Assembly (NCBI GenBank): GCA_934045905.1
Contig: OW203764.1
Coordinates: 27,578,954-27,642,953 of the forward strand
Direction of reading: 5' to 3'
Origin: Leuctra nigra
Taxonomy: Eukaryota; Arthropoda; Insecta; Plecoptera; Leuctridae
DNA: 64,000 nt
Shown here: positions 37,796 to 51,100 of the stretch, one piece after another
Layout: each line of letters starts with the position of its first letter
Numbering within the stretch: position 1 is the first letter of the stretch
The notes under the pieces: generated by a model
What the model saw: only the letters and a program-made list of their open reading frames with translations
What the model was told of the DNA's origin: nothing
Database searches by the model: none
Made by a program: the position numbers and the translations under genes

Positions 37796-40188
37796 AACAG
37801 CTAGCCAATTTTATATTTGTGTGTTTTGACACTACGACCTATGGAGTCTATTCACCATCGACATTTACTCAGATTAAATTATTTAAATCTACACATTGAT
37901 TCTAATACAATACTCGAATACATTTTTCAGATCGCTTTTCGATTCCGTCCGACTTTCATTCACTCTGTTTCGCTTTCATAGGAAACGTTCTCTTGTACAA
38001 CAAAAGAAGAAAAAGCACCGCTCACGAGTGCGAGTCCATCATTCCCACAATGAGAAGAAGATAAATGATGTTTTACTAGAAATCGTTTGTCACTCCTCTC
38101 TCCCCCAGGCGTTCGAGGCTGCTGTTATTTGCATTACACAGACAGACGTGGGTTCGACTCTCGACTGGTGCGATACCATGACTGACAATTGTCAGGTCAC
38201 AAGGTCACACGGTGACTGCTTTTGCTCAAGTTTTTGTTCTTTTGGACATTGCGCTCAAAATATATCGACAATACTCTAGGGAGACATATTACAGGACACA
38301 AACAGGGAAGACAGGAGACAGTGAAGACTCTTAAAAAAATGATTGCAAATGTGTAAATATCAACACAAAAAAACAATGACGAATTCACTTTCCACCCGAA
38401 AAAATTACCATTTTCATTAATAAAATATCAATTGAAATTCCCCGTGACATTTTAGCGGGAAAATGTTTGAGTCAACAACAATGTGTTACCATGGTGAATA
38501 CTTTGTTGCCATGTCAATCTGAGTCCCATGACGTCAATGTCGATATTACTGATTTAAAACAAGGTTAAAAAATTTAAAAATTCGGAGATTTCTATGAATC
38601 TTTAAACTATTAATCCCACAATAATATTGTTTTGTTGGTCTACAAACCATGTATACTTTCAATATTTCACGTTTTTAATCAATTCTACAAAGAGATAGTT
38701 CCCTATTACAATACGACGTTACAAATTTGCTAGAATTAAGTCAGGCTTCATTGTTCTGTTATCTGGCTAAGACCTACTTATTCACATTACAGAAACTGTT
38801 TTATGAGTACGAACACACATCTATATTCACTAGTAATAGTAGTAGAATGCAACCAGCCGTCTCTCAACAGTGTACCGAATTAATGATCAAGTTCACAAAA
38901 TGGTGCCAGAGGTGGGTATGTTAATATAGATGTTTTGTCTAACATGGTTTAGCATCCTGGCTACTCAAGTAACATCAATGGACATGAAATTTGACGTATT
39001 ATCCAGAATACCTTGCTACTTCCGGCCTAAGAATAATAGTAATGCCATAATTCTCAGTAGGTATAGCCTAGGTAGCAACAAATTTCACTCAAGAGAGAAA
39101 TATATAGTTTTAAGTCAAAATGTACCAAAAATAGTTCGTGTAGCTAAACATTTATTAGTCTCATAATTAATTACGCAACTAGAGAATAGTATGCAAAAGA
39201 TGCAAAATAAAATTGCTATATTTATTACAGCACCATTGCCATAAATTTTGTGATTGAATATTTTCTCTCATAATGTACCCAAGTCATCGCGAAATCAGAT
39301 ATTGTATTTCTTTTATAAATTACAACTAGAATTAGTTAAGGTTTTACAGAAAGAAAAACAATGTAAACTGTGTGGAATGCTTTATTGATAGCCTGATTCA
39401 TACATTTGGTCAGTTTGGAAGAATACATGACTGACCAAATTCCATATTAGCATGTTGTATTTTAGAATGTACAAGCATAACATTGCCACAATCGCACGTG
39501 GAAGCCATTCTCAGGATGTGGTGATCAAGTGATCACTACCCGGTCTGAACCTCTCCAAAATAATATTTCCCGGTTACATACCTGCATATTACATCCAACG
39601 TCAGTGCATTCAATTAATTACAATATTCATTTGTGTTTAAGTATTCAACCAACAAAATAGATTGAGTAATAAAATTGAATAAAATTATAATGGTTGCAAT
39701 ATTTAATATATATATATCAATATAGGTACAGAACTACCATGAACCATTATTATTTTTTACAATATGAAAAATGTTTGATATTACAAGTATATTGCATTAC
39801 CCGAAATGATTACTATGTATGGCACACTCCCTGACAATAAAAAGTAAAAACTAAAACTTATGAAGAACGTTTGCTCATCTTGTAAATACATAGTAATCTA
39901 ATTGCACAAGAAATCAATGTACCTACTAACATGCATATAAAATAAATAAGCAATTTGTTATTTTACTTGTAAGTCTAGCAGAAGTACCTTTCACTATTTC
40001 ACAAATACTGATTGTAATTAAATCCAGTGATAACTCACAAATACTAAATAAAATCGAACTCGAGCAATATTTAAGTGCAAACACCCCCTGACAACAGCAC
40101 CATGTATCATTAAAGATATAAACTCTTGTAACCACAACAACTTAACAATGTCATGGTATCAATCACTATTATCAGATAAATCGATACA
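37796..40188. other. No recognisable gene
   Basis: A plus frame 37896-38279 (127 codons) spans a tRNA-like string (B box gggttcgactc near 38150) and shows no protein motif, so it is not called coding. Confidence 0.5.
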
Positions 40189-40476
40189 CAGGTGGCCTAT
40201 TCTATAACGAAAACGAAATCATTCCAGCCTGGGTGCCTATTCTCGAGTTGAAACCGCATGCGAAAATGTTCGACTATGCGAAAATAAGTAAAATATTTTG
40301 TCTTTTCAATGCTAAATTGGTTGAATCCATTGTGCAGTGGCTCATTTCCGCATGAACATTTTCAAAATACTCGAGAATAGGCACCCTGGAATCATTTCAT
40401 ATCAATGTCAACTTCATGGCCGTGAAACGAGTGCAGGCCGGAATGATTTCGTTTTCGTTCTAGAATAGCCCCCCTG
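40189..40476. mobile_element. Nested foldback MITE pair (CAGG ... CCTG)
   Basis: Outer arms ggcctattctataacgaaaa and its reverse complement near 40445-40468 enclose an inner palindrome from gggtgcctattctcgagt (40231) to actcgagaataggcaccc (40368-40386). Both share the terminal CCTATTC signature with elements at 47514-47643. No clean target duplication was found. Confidence 0.65.
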
Positions 40477-40708
40477 GTAGACTCTTGATTGATATACAAC
40501 AATAAAGCATACTTTTAGGCTAGTCTATGTGACATGACATTCTGTATCAACTTCAGAAAGTGATGCGTGATGCCATAAGAGATGTATGGTCTATACATTC
40601 ATCTACATACTTACTTTTAGAGTTATACAATTCAACAACTTGCTATTTTTATATTCAAATTACATATAAACACGGACACACTATCCAGTGAAAGCAGAAA
40701 TCACAGTG

Positions 40709-40815
40709 AAGAGCAGCTCTCTCTCATTGGCTGACAGCTGTCATGTGACCTTACTTGCCTCTCTGCTATTCGGTCATGATCGAAAAGCGGAGAGAAAGTT
40801 GATACATAGTGTGTC
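40709..40815 (+). repeat. Dispersed repeat shared with 63000-63110
   Basis: gaagagcagctctctctcat ... attcggtcatgatcgaaaag resembles 63000-63110 in the same orientation. The family is unknown. Confidence 0.6.
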
Positions 40816-41818
40816 CCGTATTTAAGAGGTAACGTAAAGTGAAGTCCAGCAATATTATTGTGACATTGCCACTTGAAAATTTCCAAATAATATTGAGCAG
40901 ATAACGATGATTGATAACGATCAAGATTGATATGAATTGGCAATATAAGACACTACACTACACTATTGAACATAAAAGTTTAGGTTTACATACTTATGCC
41001 TACAAGTCTTAATTTCTTATTTAGTGGATTTGTTTCAGTAAAGGACACACTATATTTATACTATGTATTTTCCTTGTATTTGCTCATACTCCTACTATGA
41101 TTTGTGATTCTGCTAAGTGCCTTTACAATGCTTGACAAGGTATGTGAATGAATTGATCAATTATTTCACTATTTGAAATTACAGCGATGTAATATCGACA
41201 TCATCGCTTGCTTGAATCCTAGCGGTTCGGACGGAGAGAAGACGTGATCATGCGGGTGATTGCGTACGCTTAAACAGTAGAGGAGTGGACATAGCACCGA
41301 AGTTTGCATCGGATGTTGGAGCAAACAACTTAAGTTTCACAGAGCCACTCGCCAACTCAAAGTAATCGATGAGATGAATGTTCCAGGATAGTTGGTGTGA
41401 AAAAAATACAAACACTACTAAAAAGATCACTCATGTCACTAAATTGTCAACAGTTTAAAATGTCATAATCTATGACCAACAGAACACAGAAAATCAAACA
41501 AACTAAATTTGAAACCTCACAAAAGTGCATAGAAAATCACCAAAAAGCATTTTGTAAAAATCTCCTACTAATACTAGTTAAGTTCAATTTTTGATATGAT
41601 AAGAATCCAATCACTGCTGGAAGACTAAGAAGTTGGAAACTACTTCTTCTAAAGAATCATGAAGTTGTGGGTTTCATAGTTCTGATATTATGGCAAGACA
41701 GCAAAATTGGCACACTTGTACATAGACCCAGCGAACTTATGTGCACTAACTTCACTGATAACAGCACCGGCAATTAACATGATGTGTGCGGCAAATAGCT
41801 GCATGAAGCAGAACTATC

Positions 41819-41824
41819 TTTATT
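41819..41824 (-). terminator. Putative polyadenylation signal AATAAA of the GalNAc-transferase gene
   Basis: AATAAA on the minus strand lies 112 nt after the TAG stop of the transferase. It is the first canonical signal seen after the stop. No transcript evidence is available here. Confidence 0.5.
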
Positions 41825-41935
41825 AAATAATTCTCTAAAAGATGCAAATGCAATGGAATGTTTGCCCCATGCAATTTGCTCGCGAGTCGTAACGTCTTAG
41901 AGATATACTTCCAGATCCTACCGTTGACAGCAGTA

Positions 41936-42178
41936 CTATTTGGGTCCAACGTTATCCCAATTCGAAAGTGCTTTAAAATCCACTGTTTCGAAGTGCCACT
42001 TCTGTGTGACGGAGTCACCGCACTTGGAGACGTAGATAGTCTTGCGGCCTGGGTCCGAGTCTAAGCACCTTGGATTGCCTCCGTGGACCAGCCACTGATG
42101 CTCAGAGTCGTAGCGCCACAGTTGGTTGCCCTGCCCGCCGTGGCACGAGTACAGCGTCACGGGCGCTTTGGCTTCCAC
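41936..42178 (-). CDS. Pgant: GalNAc-transferase coding exon 8 (C-terminal lectin repeats, stop)
   Basis: This 243-bp exon of 80 codons plus a TAG stop encodes [20 protein letters not shown] continuing into QLWRYD, PRCLDSD, then a QKWHFE repeat. QLW and QKW are QxW motifs of ricin-B beta-trefoil repeats. The acceptor is atgtag. An AATAAA lies about 112 nt past the stop. Confidence 0.93.
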   Translation of the reverse strand: MEAKAPVTLYSCHGGQGNQLWRYDSEHQWLVHGGNPRCLDSDPGRKTIYVSKCGDSVTQKWHFETVDFKALSNWDNVGPK

Positions 42179-45100
42179 CTACATAAAATTGAACTGAATG
42201 TCATTACATAGTAGAGGAGCAGACTGCGTTGAAATGGTTCAAGATGCAATGATCGACGGAAGACACCAGTAAGAAACTGAAAAAATTGAAAAGGAAGTCT
42301 CTTAACGATGAAAATAAGGCCCAAAAACTAAACAAGGCACGTATGGGATATGACGGTAATCCCTTGGGTACAGAAATTGTGGTCGAGTAGTTTTTGCAAA
42401 TAGTTTGATTAATAAAAGACCAAGAAATAATACGTCTACAACTAATTACTCGAACATAACATTGATACATTCACAGTTCCTAACACTTCAAATAAAAATC
42501 TTATACAACTTGTATTTAGGGTAATGTGCATAAAGGGCGTCACGTTTGGGTTTTTAAACAACCCTCCCCCTCACCCCTGTCACACTGTAACACACTTTTT
42601 GAAACCATCCCCCCCCCCCCCCAAAGGATATCACAAAACTATCTCTAAATAGAATATTTCTGACTGCAAAATTTATCAGAATTTATAATTTTTAGTGAAA
42701 TTCAGGTCCAGGCATACAAACTGATTTCAAATGCTTTATATCTACATCAAAACGTGACGTCCAACTGGCTCCAGACCCCCCTCCCCCTGTCACACAGTGT
42801 CACATATTGGTGCAACCCCACCCCACTGCCTCCTGAAGTGTGACGCCTTTTATGCACACCCCCTTAAGAACATAGATTCAATGTCAATGAAATAGTTTTT
42901 ATCATAAAAGTCTTTAAGTTTGTCATTAATAACGGATAGGTATCAAGTCTGGACAATAATTATGCTCTCTTCATTGGTTGGTATAAGTGAAGTGGCATGA
43001 TGAAACATGATGAGTAAAGAGAACTGACCGAGGAAACGTCCCAGCAAAGAGTGCGCCCAAGAGGTCTGATGTCTTTGTGCCAGGTAAGTGTGAAGTTCTG
43101 CTGTAGCCGATTGGCTCCTGGTTTGTCTCTGGAACACTCTGCCAGACCAAAGTTCTCGTCGGCACCGGCGTTCATTGAGTCGACACAGAGCTCTGGCGCA
43201 GCAACGCTTCGAATCTACAAAATAGAAGATAACTTAAAACATATGCACTCACTAGTCACTTGTATTACATACCTAATAAACCTAAAAAATATGCAAGTAT
43301 TTGTACAATAAAATAATAGTTAAAAAAAATTATAATGATTAATTCCAGATTTGGAGAAAGTGACAGAAAACAGCATTTTCTTGAACAAAGTGGAAGAACA
43401 GAGAACAAAAATCTTAAGAGGAAATGGAACTCTTGGCCAACATCAGGTTTTTGATTACTTCTCATCCAAGGAGATTGGCAAAAGCCTTACAGCACAATTC
43501 AAAATCACCGATCTATTGAGCCCAAATTGTGTTCAAGTGCAGAGTTAATATATAAAATGGATATTTATCATGGACTCCTCTTATTCACCTCTCCCGACGC
43601 AAAGTCTGGTGGTTCAATAGGTGGATACTTGAGTGGCAGATCGAAAGCTACATTCTTCATGAACCAGCTGAATGGTCGGCACTTGAGAGTTTCTCGGATC
43701 TTCCTCTGTCTGGTCAGATCGCCCGGATCAATGCTTCGGTAGTGCGGTCTTCGCTTGTACAAGTACTCGGCATATTCATCCATCCACACCTGCCAAACAT
43801 TCGGATATTTTCTCACAACAGAAACAGAGTGTCTACCTATTGGTATAATTAAATTCAAGATCAATGACATTTGTCATTTTTTCTTCAAAATTAATTGGGT
43901 TCTTGCTAAAAAACCAACCCTCTCAAAAATAATTTTTGAGTGCAATACGTATTATTATATAACTTTTACTCCATCTTGTATTGCAGAATAAAACCAAAAT
44001 AACGTTCTTCCCTTACAAAATGTTGATTGAAATCTCATGCGCACAGTGATTAGTAAAGGATTCACAACTAGGTAGTTTGGTTTTTCCTCTTTATCTCTAA
44101 AACATGTGAAGTAGACATGGTCAGTTCAAAGGCAACTCAATTACACAATATAGAAAATCAAAACATTCCTTTTCGTTGGAATTCGTTGGAGTTGGTTTTT
44201 CCTGATTTAGCAATCCAAATCCACATTACGTACACCTTACCTATTAGTATACCTATTTACTTTTTAAGTCACAGAAAGGCAGAATAACAATGAATAAGAC
44301 TGTCCAATAGGATGATGAGACAGTACCTCAGCCACTCTGCGGTAGTTGCGTCCAACAAAGTCTCCTTTTCCGGGGTTCTTGAATGGCGCGTACTTCCGAT
44401 AAATGTGGCCGACTCTTGAGCATGGAGCGTCATACATCTGGCCACCGCACTGCCAGATCTAGAAGAGATATAAATAGATAATCTTCAGTTTTGTCAAGTT
44501 GAGTGAGCAAGTGTGCCCATACACTTTGTCAAAGTAGAAGACGAATTTTCATAATTCTTTGGATCCACATGTTACTGGCGCAAAATTACGATTTTAAAAC
44601 TAACTCCAATAGGTGGATTGGTAATTTATTTCAAATGATATTATTAAACTTAAAGGGTAGGTAATACAGGGGTAGGTATCCTTTGCTGATAGGTGAAGAG
44701 GATGTTAAGGAGAGTACCTCGTCGGAGTTTGAAGTTGCAAGTAGTGATAGAAGAAGATTAGGAAGACCGAGGGAGAAGTGGAGAGACTTGGTAATAGAGG
44801 ATGTTTGAGAGAGACAGGAGAAGTGGGAAGACATAGAGGAAGAGCGGTGATGGGAAGACAGGGAAATTAGAAGAAGCGGGTGGATAACAAGGAAGAAACG
44901 GAGGAAGACCAAGTCTGGCCAGCTACTAATAAACCTTAGGCCTTAGCAAAGCCACCCCCCTCCCCCCCCCCCCACACATAACCTTTGAAACTGGGTGATG
45001 GATTATTATTACTTTTATCTACCTTGAATGAGAGCTCGTATTGTTCGCCACCCCAGATCTCCAGCCCATCGTCGTATCCGCCGAGCTCCCAGAAGAACTT

Positions 45101-48100
45101 GGAGCTGATCGCGAACAAACCGCCCGCCATCACTGGACTCTTGAAAGGCTCGGTAGGATGTTTCAAGTCTTCCTCGAGCAACGGCAGACGCTTGTAGTAA
45201 AATTCCCAGTCGAAAGCACCGCGAGCGCCTTCGTCCTGAGCTCGGTACTCGAATGTTTCATACTTGATCACGTCGATGAATGGGCACACACAGACTCGAT
45301 AATCTTGAGCTATCGGTTCTGGTAAACATAGGACTTAGTTAGTCTAATTAGTAATTTGTAATCATTCATTTTGATATCGTGGATGTTTTCGGAACCATCG
45401 AATGATAGGAAGGCAGTGGTCATGACGGCTTGTTCCGATGAACATGCACATTCACATTCAATGAACAGCACATTCATTGGAACAAGCCGTCATGACCACT
45501 GCCTTGCTATCATTCATTTTAGTTAGTATAATTCTGAAGCAACTATGATTTATGTCCAATTCAAATCTAGGACACCAAACTTCCAAAACTGACAATTTTT
45601 ATAAATACATTTCAAGGCAATTTTCTGGGGGGGGGGGGGGGGGGGGAGACAACTGCTCCTCAAGCCCCCCCCCCCCCCCCCCCCCCACCCCTCCTTGACA
45701 CAAAGCTGCCACTACCACTGTGAGTCTTCCCCATTTTTTAAATGCCTCAAGTTGACTTTGGTGTCATGGTGTCTTTAAATCTTATCCAGTCACATATCAC
45801 AAGTAGGCCACTGTGTGTGCTTTACTTTATCCAAGGTGAAGCAAACACTTTGATAAGTCAGCGGGCAAAAATATAATGCATGTAACGTAAATTAAAAATC
45901 GAACTACCTTATCCACAATCTTCTTTACATATATAAAGTGCAGAAGTCTTACCAATTTTGACTAAATAATAAACTGACATTGACCATTTATTAGGCAATT
46001 CAATTAGGCATTTGATACTCTCATTGGAACTTTGACATAGTAAAAATAACTTATTTTTGGTAAGTAATGACCGTAATATTTGGTAAGGTAATATACAGGT
46101 GTAGGTACATAATAATCATCCAGATTGGACGATGCCAACCCATTATTGTCTCAAATCAATGGTGTATGAATTAAAACAACAAATTTAAGTTATGAATAGA
46201 GTATAGACCTACCTAGCAAAGGAGGCAACCAGTTGACATTTGCTTCTGTATGTGAATCCAAGAAAATAAGTACATCTGCAGTTGCTCTTTTAGCACCCGC
46301 CAACCGTGCAAGAATCAGTCCCGATCGCTCTGGCAAGTGAATCACTGAAACCTTGGGAAGATGTTTCGCTACATAGTCGTCGAGCTCTTGCTTGCAGTGG
46401 GGCTTGGAGCTGAAGTCGTCAACCAGTATGATCTCTTTGAGCAGGTGCTCAGGAGAACGATTGATCACGCTGATGGCTGTTCGAAGGAGTGTACTAAAGT
46501 GCTCGTTGTGAAACGGCACAATTACACTCACGGTTGGAAGAATTGCCAAGTATTGCTTCGACTTACAGCTGCAATCAAGTAACAGAAGAATTTAACAAAA
46601 GGTGAATCCATCCAACACACACAACTATTTAAATTCTAGCATTACTCGGTTCAAATCATTCTATTTGAGAAAAAACAATGTTCTAGTAAATTAATTACAA
46701 ATACTACCTAAAAGAATGTATAAAATTACTAAGTTTAATTTTTTTGATGTAGGCCAATAACTATAAATATTATGCGATTCCTTAAAAAACATGTTTGAAG
46801 GTACACACATTCTAACATATTTTTTCAGCACTCAAATCTACTATTCCCACAAAATTAAAAATATGCTACATTAAAGTTCCTTAAAGTCATCATGCTCGTA
46901 ACTGTAAGCAATCAATGACCTTTGTTGACTAAGCTTAAATAGACCAAAACAGAAATTACTGCGGTCTCGTTCGGTACTAAGACCAACCTCGCTGGCTCGG
47001 TCAGAATCTGTGTGACGGCCGAAATGCTCATTTCAAAGCATAGGGATACTATTTTGATGTTATTTTGATACTCAAATACAATATGAAAGTGTATTTCCAA
47101 TAGGCTAACAATCATTCGCCAGCAGAGCTCTCACAGGGGTGACCTTGAGTTACGCATGCGCAGACATGTCCCAGTCAGTTCATGTAGGGACGCTGGCCAA
47201 TTTCTGTTTTGGTCTATTATGGCAACTTTGGAAATGTTTATACTTTTGGGTGCTACAGTGTGCTGTGCTAAACTCTGAGGTAGAGGTCCTATTCCTATGA
47301 CACTTTCTCTGTTTACCTACTTTTATTTACAGTCTGGACAGCAAGAGTCTGAACTCTCACCAGAATGCGCTGATAGGCAGTTTTTCTGCTGGCTGAGAAA
47401 GACATCATTGCACGCTTCTTGCAATTAAGTCTTTCTTGGCCTAACAGAGTAAGTGACGGTGGCTCCATCTGATGAGAGTTCAGACTCTCGCTTTCCCGAC
47501 TGTAGACACTGCCCAGGGTACCTATTCTATATCTCGTTATGATCTCGTCGCGGCCGCCTTCATTTCGATGTAATGCTGTCTTAATAACAGTGAAATGAAG
47601 GCGGCCGTGACGAGATCCAAACAAGATATAGAATAGGTCCCCAGGGACCCTATTCAATAACTTTCGGTCCGAATCCGATTCACGGTCACGGCCATGTGGT
47701 TTAACATTGCACCGAATCAGATTCTGGCCGAATCGGTATATATTTAAAACTTTATAGAATTGCTGCCCAGGTCAGACCACAAACCAATCGTTCTAAAAAT
47801 TTTAAATTATACCTACTAAGTAACTAAGGCCATACCATAGTAACATCTATATGCACTCAAACAAATAATAAACGGTAGTATTTGAAAGAACGGATTGGAT
47901 TGGCTAAGGTTTGATTCATCCCATTCCCATTAAGTATGTACGCATCATCTACCCCTAGTAGGTGAGCTCTGATTTTATTGCTTAAAACAAGGATTAATTG
48001 TCAAGGAACCTGCCAGAAGCCGTTTCCGTTTTGTTGAAATAGCCACCGTTTTTAGTTGGTTTAAGTGTACCTACATAGTTTTTGTACATAAATCCTCTGA

Positions 48101-51100
48101 TTGGTACTTTCCAAGTAGGTCTTAGGTAGAACCTACTAGTAAAAAACACCTAGTAAAAAAAACTAGTAAAAAAGTAGGTAGGTACCCCTAATATGAACTC
48201 AGTTCCTCATCACTGAGAAAAACAAAGCTCAGCTTACCCGTGCGCTCTGATGTCCGGCAATGATCGATTCAGAGAAATCCTGTCACTTAACGCAGCATTG
48301 AAACCATTTACTTTGTAAAGCTCATCCTTTTCCTTGGTGTCATCAGGAGACAGCGCAGCTGCTATGCCTTGTTCACCGATTCCTGTTCGACTTGCTTCAT
48401 AGTCAATCTGCTTGTAGTTGTGCCAGTCTATTTTTATTGTGCTGCTCTGTACCTGGCGAGAGAAATGTTATGATTACCTAACGCTGGCAGCTGGAGTTAC
48501 AGTATTTGATACTAAAAGTACCTAGAGAATGCGCTAATATCAGTAAGATGGCCGCTCACGCGAGTATGCAGTCCCAGTGCGCGTGCGTACTCTTACATGC
48601 AAGTCACTTACATGTCAATCGTAACGAGTTCAGTAAAAGTTATAATTACATCGCGAAATAACAGAAATTGATGCTTACCTCAGTGTCAACAATCAAATAC
48701 AATTGGCATATTTCAAATTCATTACAGCACAAATTCATTCAAATTCTTGTGAAAACGAGATGTCTATTCACCAAAAGCAGCATTTGACAGATTGCAATAG
48801 TTTGAACGAGGCGTCAAGAAAAATGTGTGTTCAGAAGGCCGTGAGAAAAACAAGTGCAACGATTTTTGGTGAATAGACATCTAGGGGGTGATTCCTGTAT
48901 GCATTTTCACTCTCTTATCTTAAGTACAGGAATGACACCCCTAGTTTTCACCAGTGTTGGGGAGGGAACTTTTAAAAAGAACGCGTTCCTGGGAACGCGT
49001 TACTTTTTTTGCGAACTTTTGAGCGAACGCGTTCTTTTTTGTATACAAAGAACGTGAACGTCAAACGTTCGTTTTAACCACGAACGTTTCGATCAAGTTC
49101 GCTCTTTCCTATACTGAGCACTAAGCAGTCGAATCGTAATAAAGTCCGAGCCGATCCGAAGATTTCCGAAGTTTCTTTAACTCTGAGCGTGGATTGGTTA
49201 CTATGGCGAGGGTAGTTTGAGGCAGGTGTGGAAGGGGAAGTAGGGGCCCCTCTCAGATTCTTCCCAGTTCCATTTAAGTTTCACGCGTAGTTAATTATAA
49301 AGTTAATTTTTTTTAAAAAGAACTTTTAAAAGAACTTATATTCGTTTTTTTAAGGAACGTGAACTTTTACATACACATGCTTAAAATAAAGAACTTGAAC
49401 TTTTAAAAAGTTCATATATTTGGACGTGAACTGAACTTTTAAAAAGATCGTTTTTAAAAGGAACTTCCCCAACACTAGTTTTCACAAGAATTTGAATGAA
49501 TGTGTGCTGTAATGAAAAATGCCGATTGTACTATTTGATTGTTGACACTAAGGTATAAGGGTATTCATCAATTTCTGTTATTTCGCAATGTAATTATAAC
49601 TTTTACTGAACTAGTTATACGATTGACATAACTTATAAGCTCTGTGCGCATGTGCAGAATTGTTGCAGAGATGTTATTTATTTCCGCTAGAGTGCGTTTT
49701 GCAACTTTTAGTGTCGAATAGGAAATGAAGGATCCCTAATCCGTAATTTTCAGAGCTACCCTCTGGTTGCAGTGCTATGTTGAAGCGACTAAGCTGTACC
49801 TACAGAATAATCCTTTGGACTTCGTTGCACAAATTATTGAATAATAGGTTGATCTCCTAAAATATAATTGCTCAGTCAAAGCATATAGGAGGGAGATCAA
49901 GTTTTTTCAAAAAAATGGTTAACAATGGCAACAGAGCATTAAAATTCTAAACAACTTATTTGCTTCAATATAGTACCTACCCTGCTGAAAAATCTTAGCA
50001 AGATCTTGCTAAGATCTTGCCAAGATCTTAGCAAGATATTGTAAACAAGATCTTGCTAAGTTCTTGCAAGATCTTGCCAAGATCTTGCAAGATCTTGCTA
50101 AGATCTTGCCAAGATCTTGCAAGATCTTGCTAAGATCTTGGATCTTCAGAAGAGGATCTTGCAAGATCTTGCAAGATCTTGGCAAGATCTTGCAAGAACT
50201 TAGCAAGATCTTGCAAGATCTTAGCAAGATCTTAGCAAGATCTTGTACATTTTGCTGCCAAAAAAACGTTAAAATTTCATAAAAAAATAAAATTTTCTAT
50301 ATTTATGAATACTCATTTGCATTCGGGAAACCTCTTCTGAAGTATTGGACAAGGTTTGATTACACATTTCAATTATAAAATCCCGTGGAACCGCCGTGTT
50401 TTGAACCTGCGATCTCGTGGTCCGTAGTCGAGCGTCTTACCGAGTAGGCCACCGGTGCAGACAAGACTTAGCTGCGCTAATAGTGATCATATTGAGTTTT
50501 CATATTTAAGTGAACATATTTATATTATTTAGTGGATCATTATATTGTTATTAACATGATAAAATAGGAGAAACGATAAATATTAAGATTGATTTATAAA
50601 GTAAATTGATCTGTGATATTTCCCCATAAAATATATCAGCTCACGCTCTGTAGTATAATTACTATAGTTTATTTTACAAGGTGATGTGGTGCAAATTTTT
50701 TAAGTCAATGAAGTAAAAATTCTGTAGTTTATATACCTTACTACTACAAATACTGTAGTAAAAAGTCAATGAAGATACTTCAGAATTTACTAAACTACAA
50801 TATAAATCGGCTATAGTAAACATACTGTAGATTACACTTTTCTTTACTACAGATGAGATACTATAGATTTTCAATGAAGTATATATACTACCTATAGAAC
50901 TTACTATAGCAAACTTATTCTGTCTGTAGTCAAAGTACTCTAGCTACATACTTCGAATTACTACAGTGAAGTACGTTCCCTATAACTTTACTATAGAAAA
51001 CTGCAGTATATATCGCAAGTAGTAAAAACACTATAGTACATACCTACTTAGAATTATTATTATTATTTATTTATCAACAATTACTACAGTAGGTCAAGTA

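Noticed and set aside
49990..50282. Open frames rich in ILQDLAK or CKILARS repeats
   Set aside because: They simply translate the AAGATCTTGC repeats, and appear on both strands.
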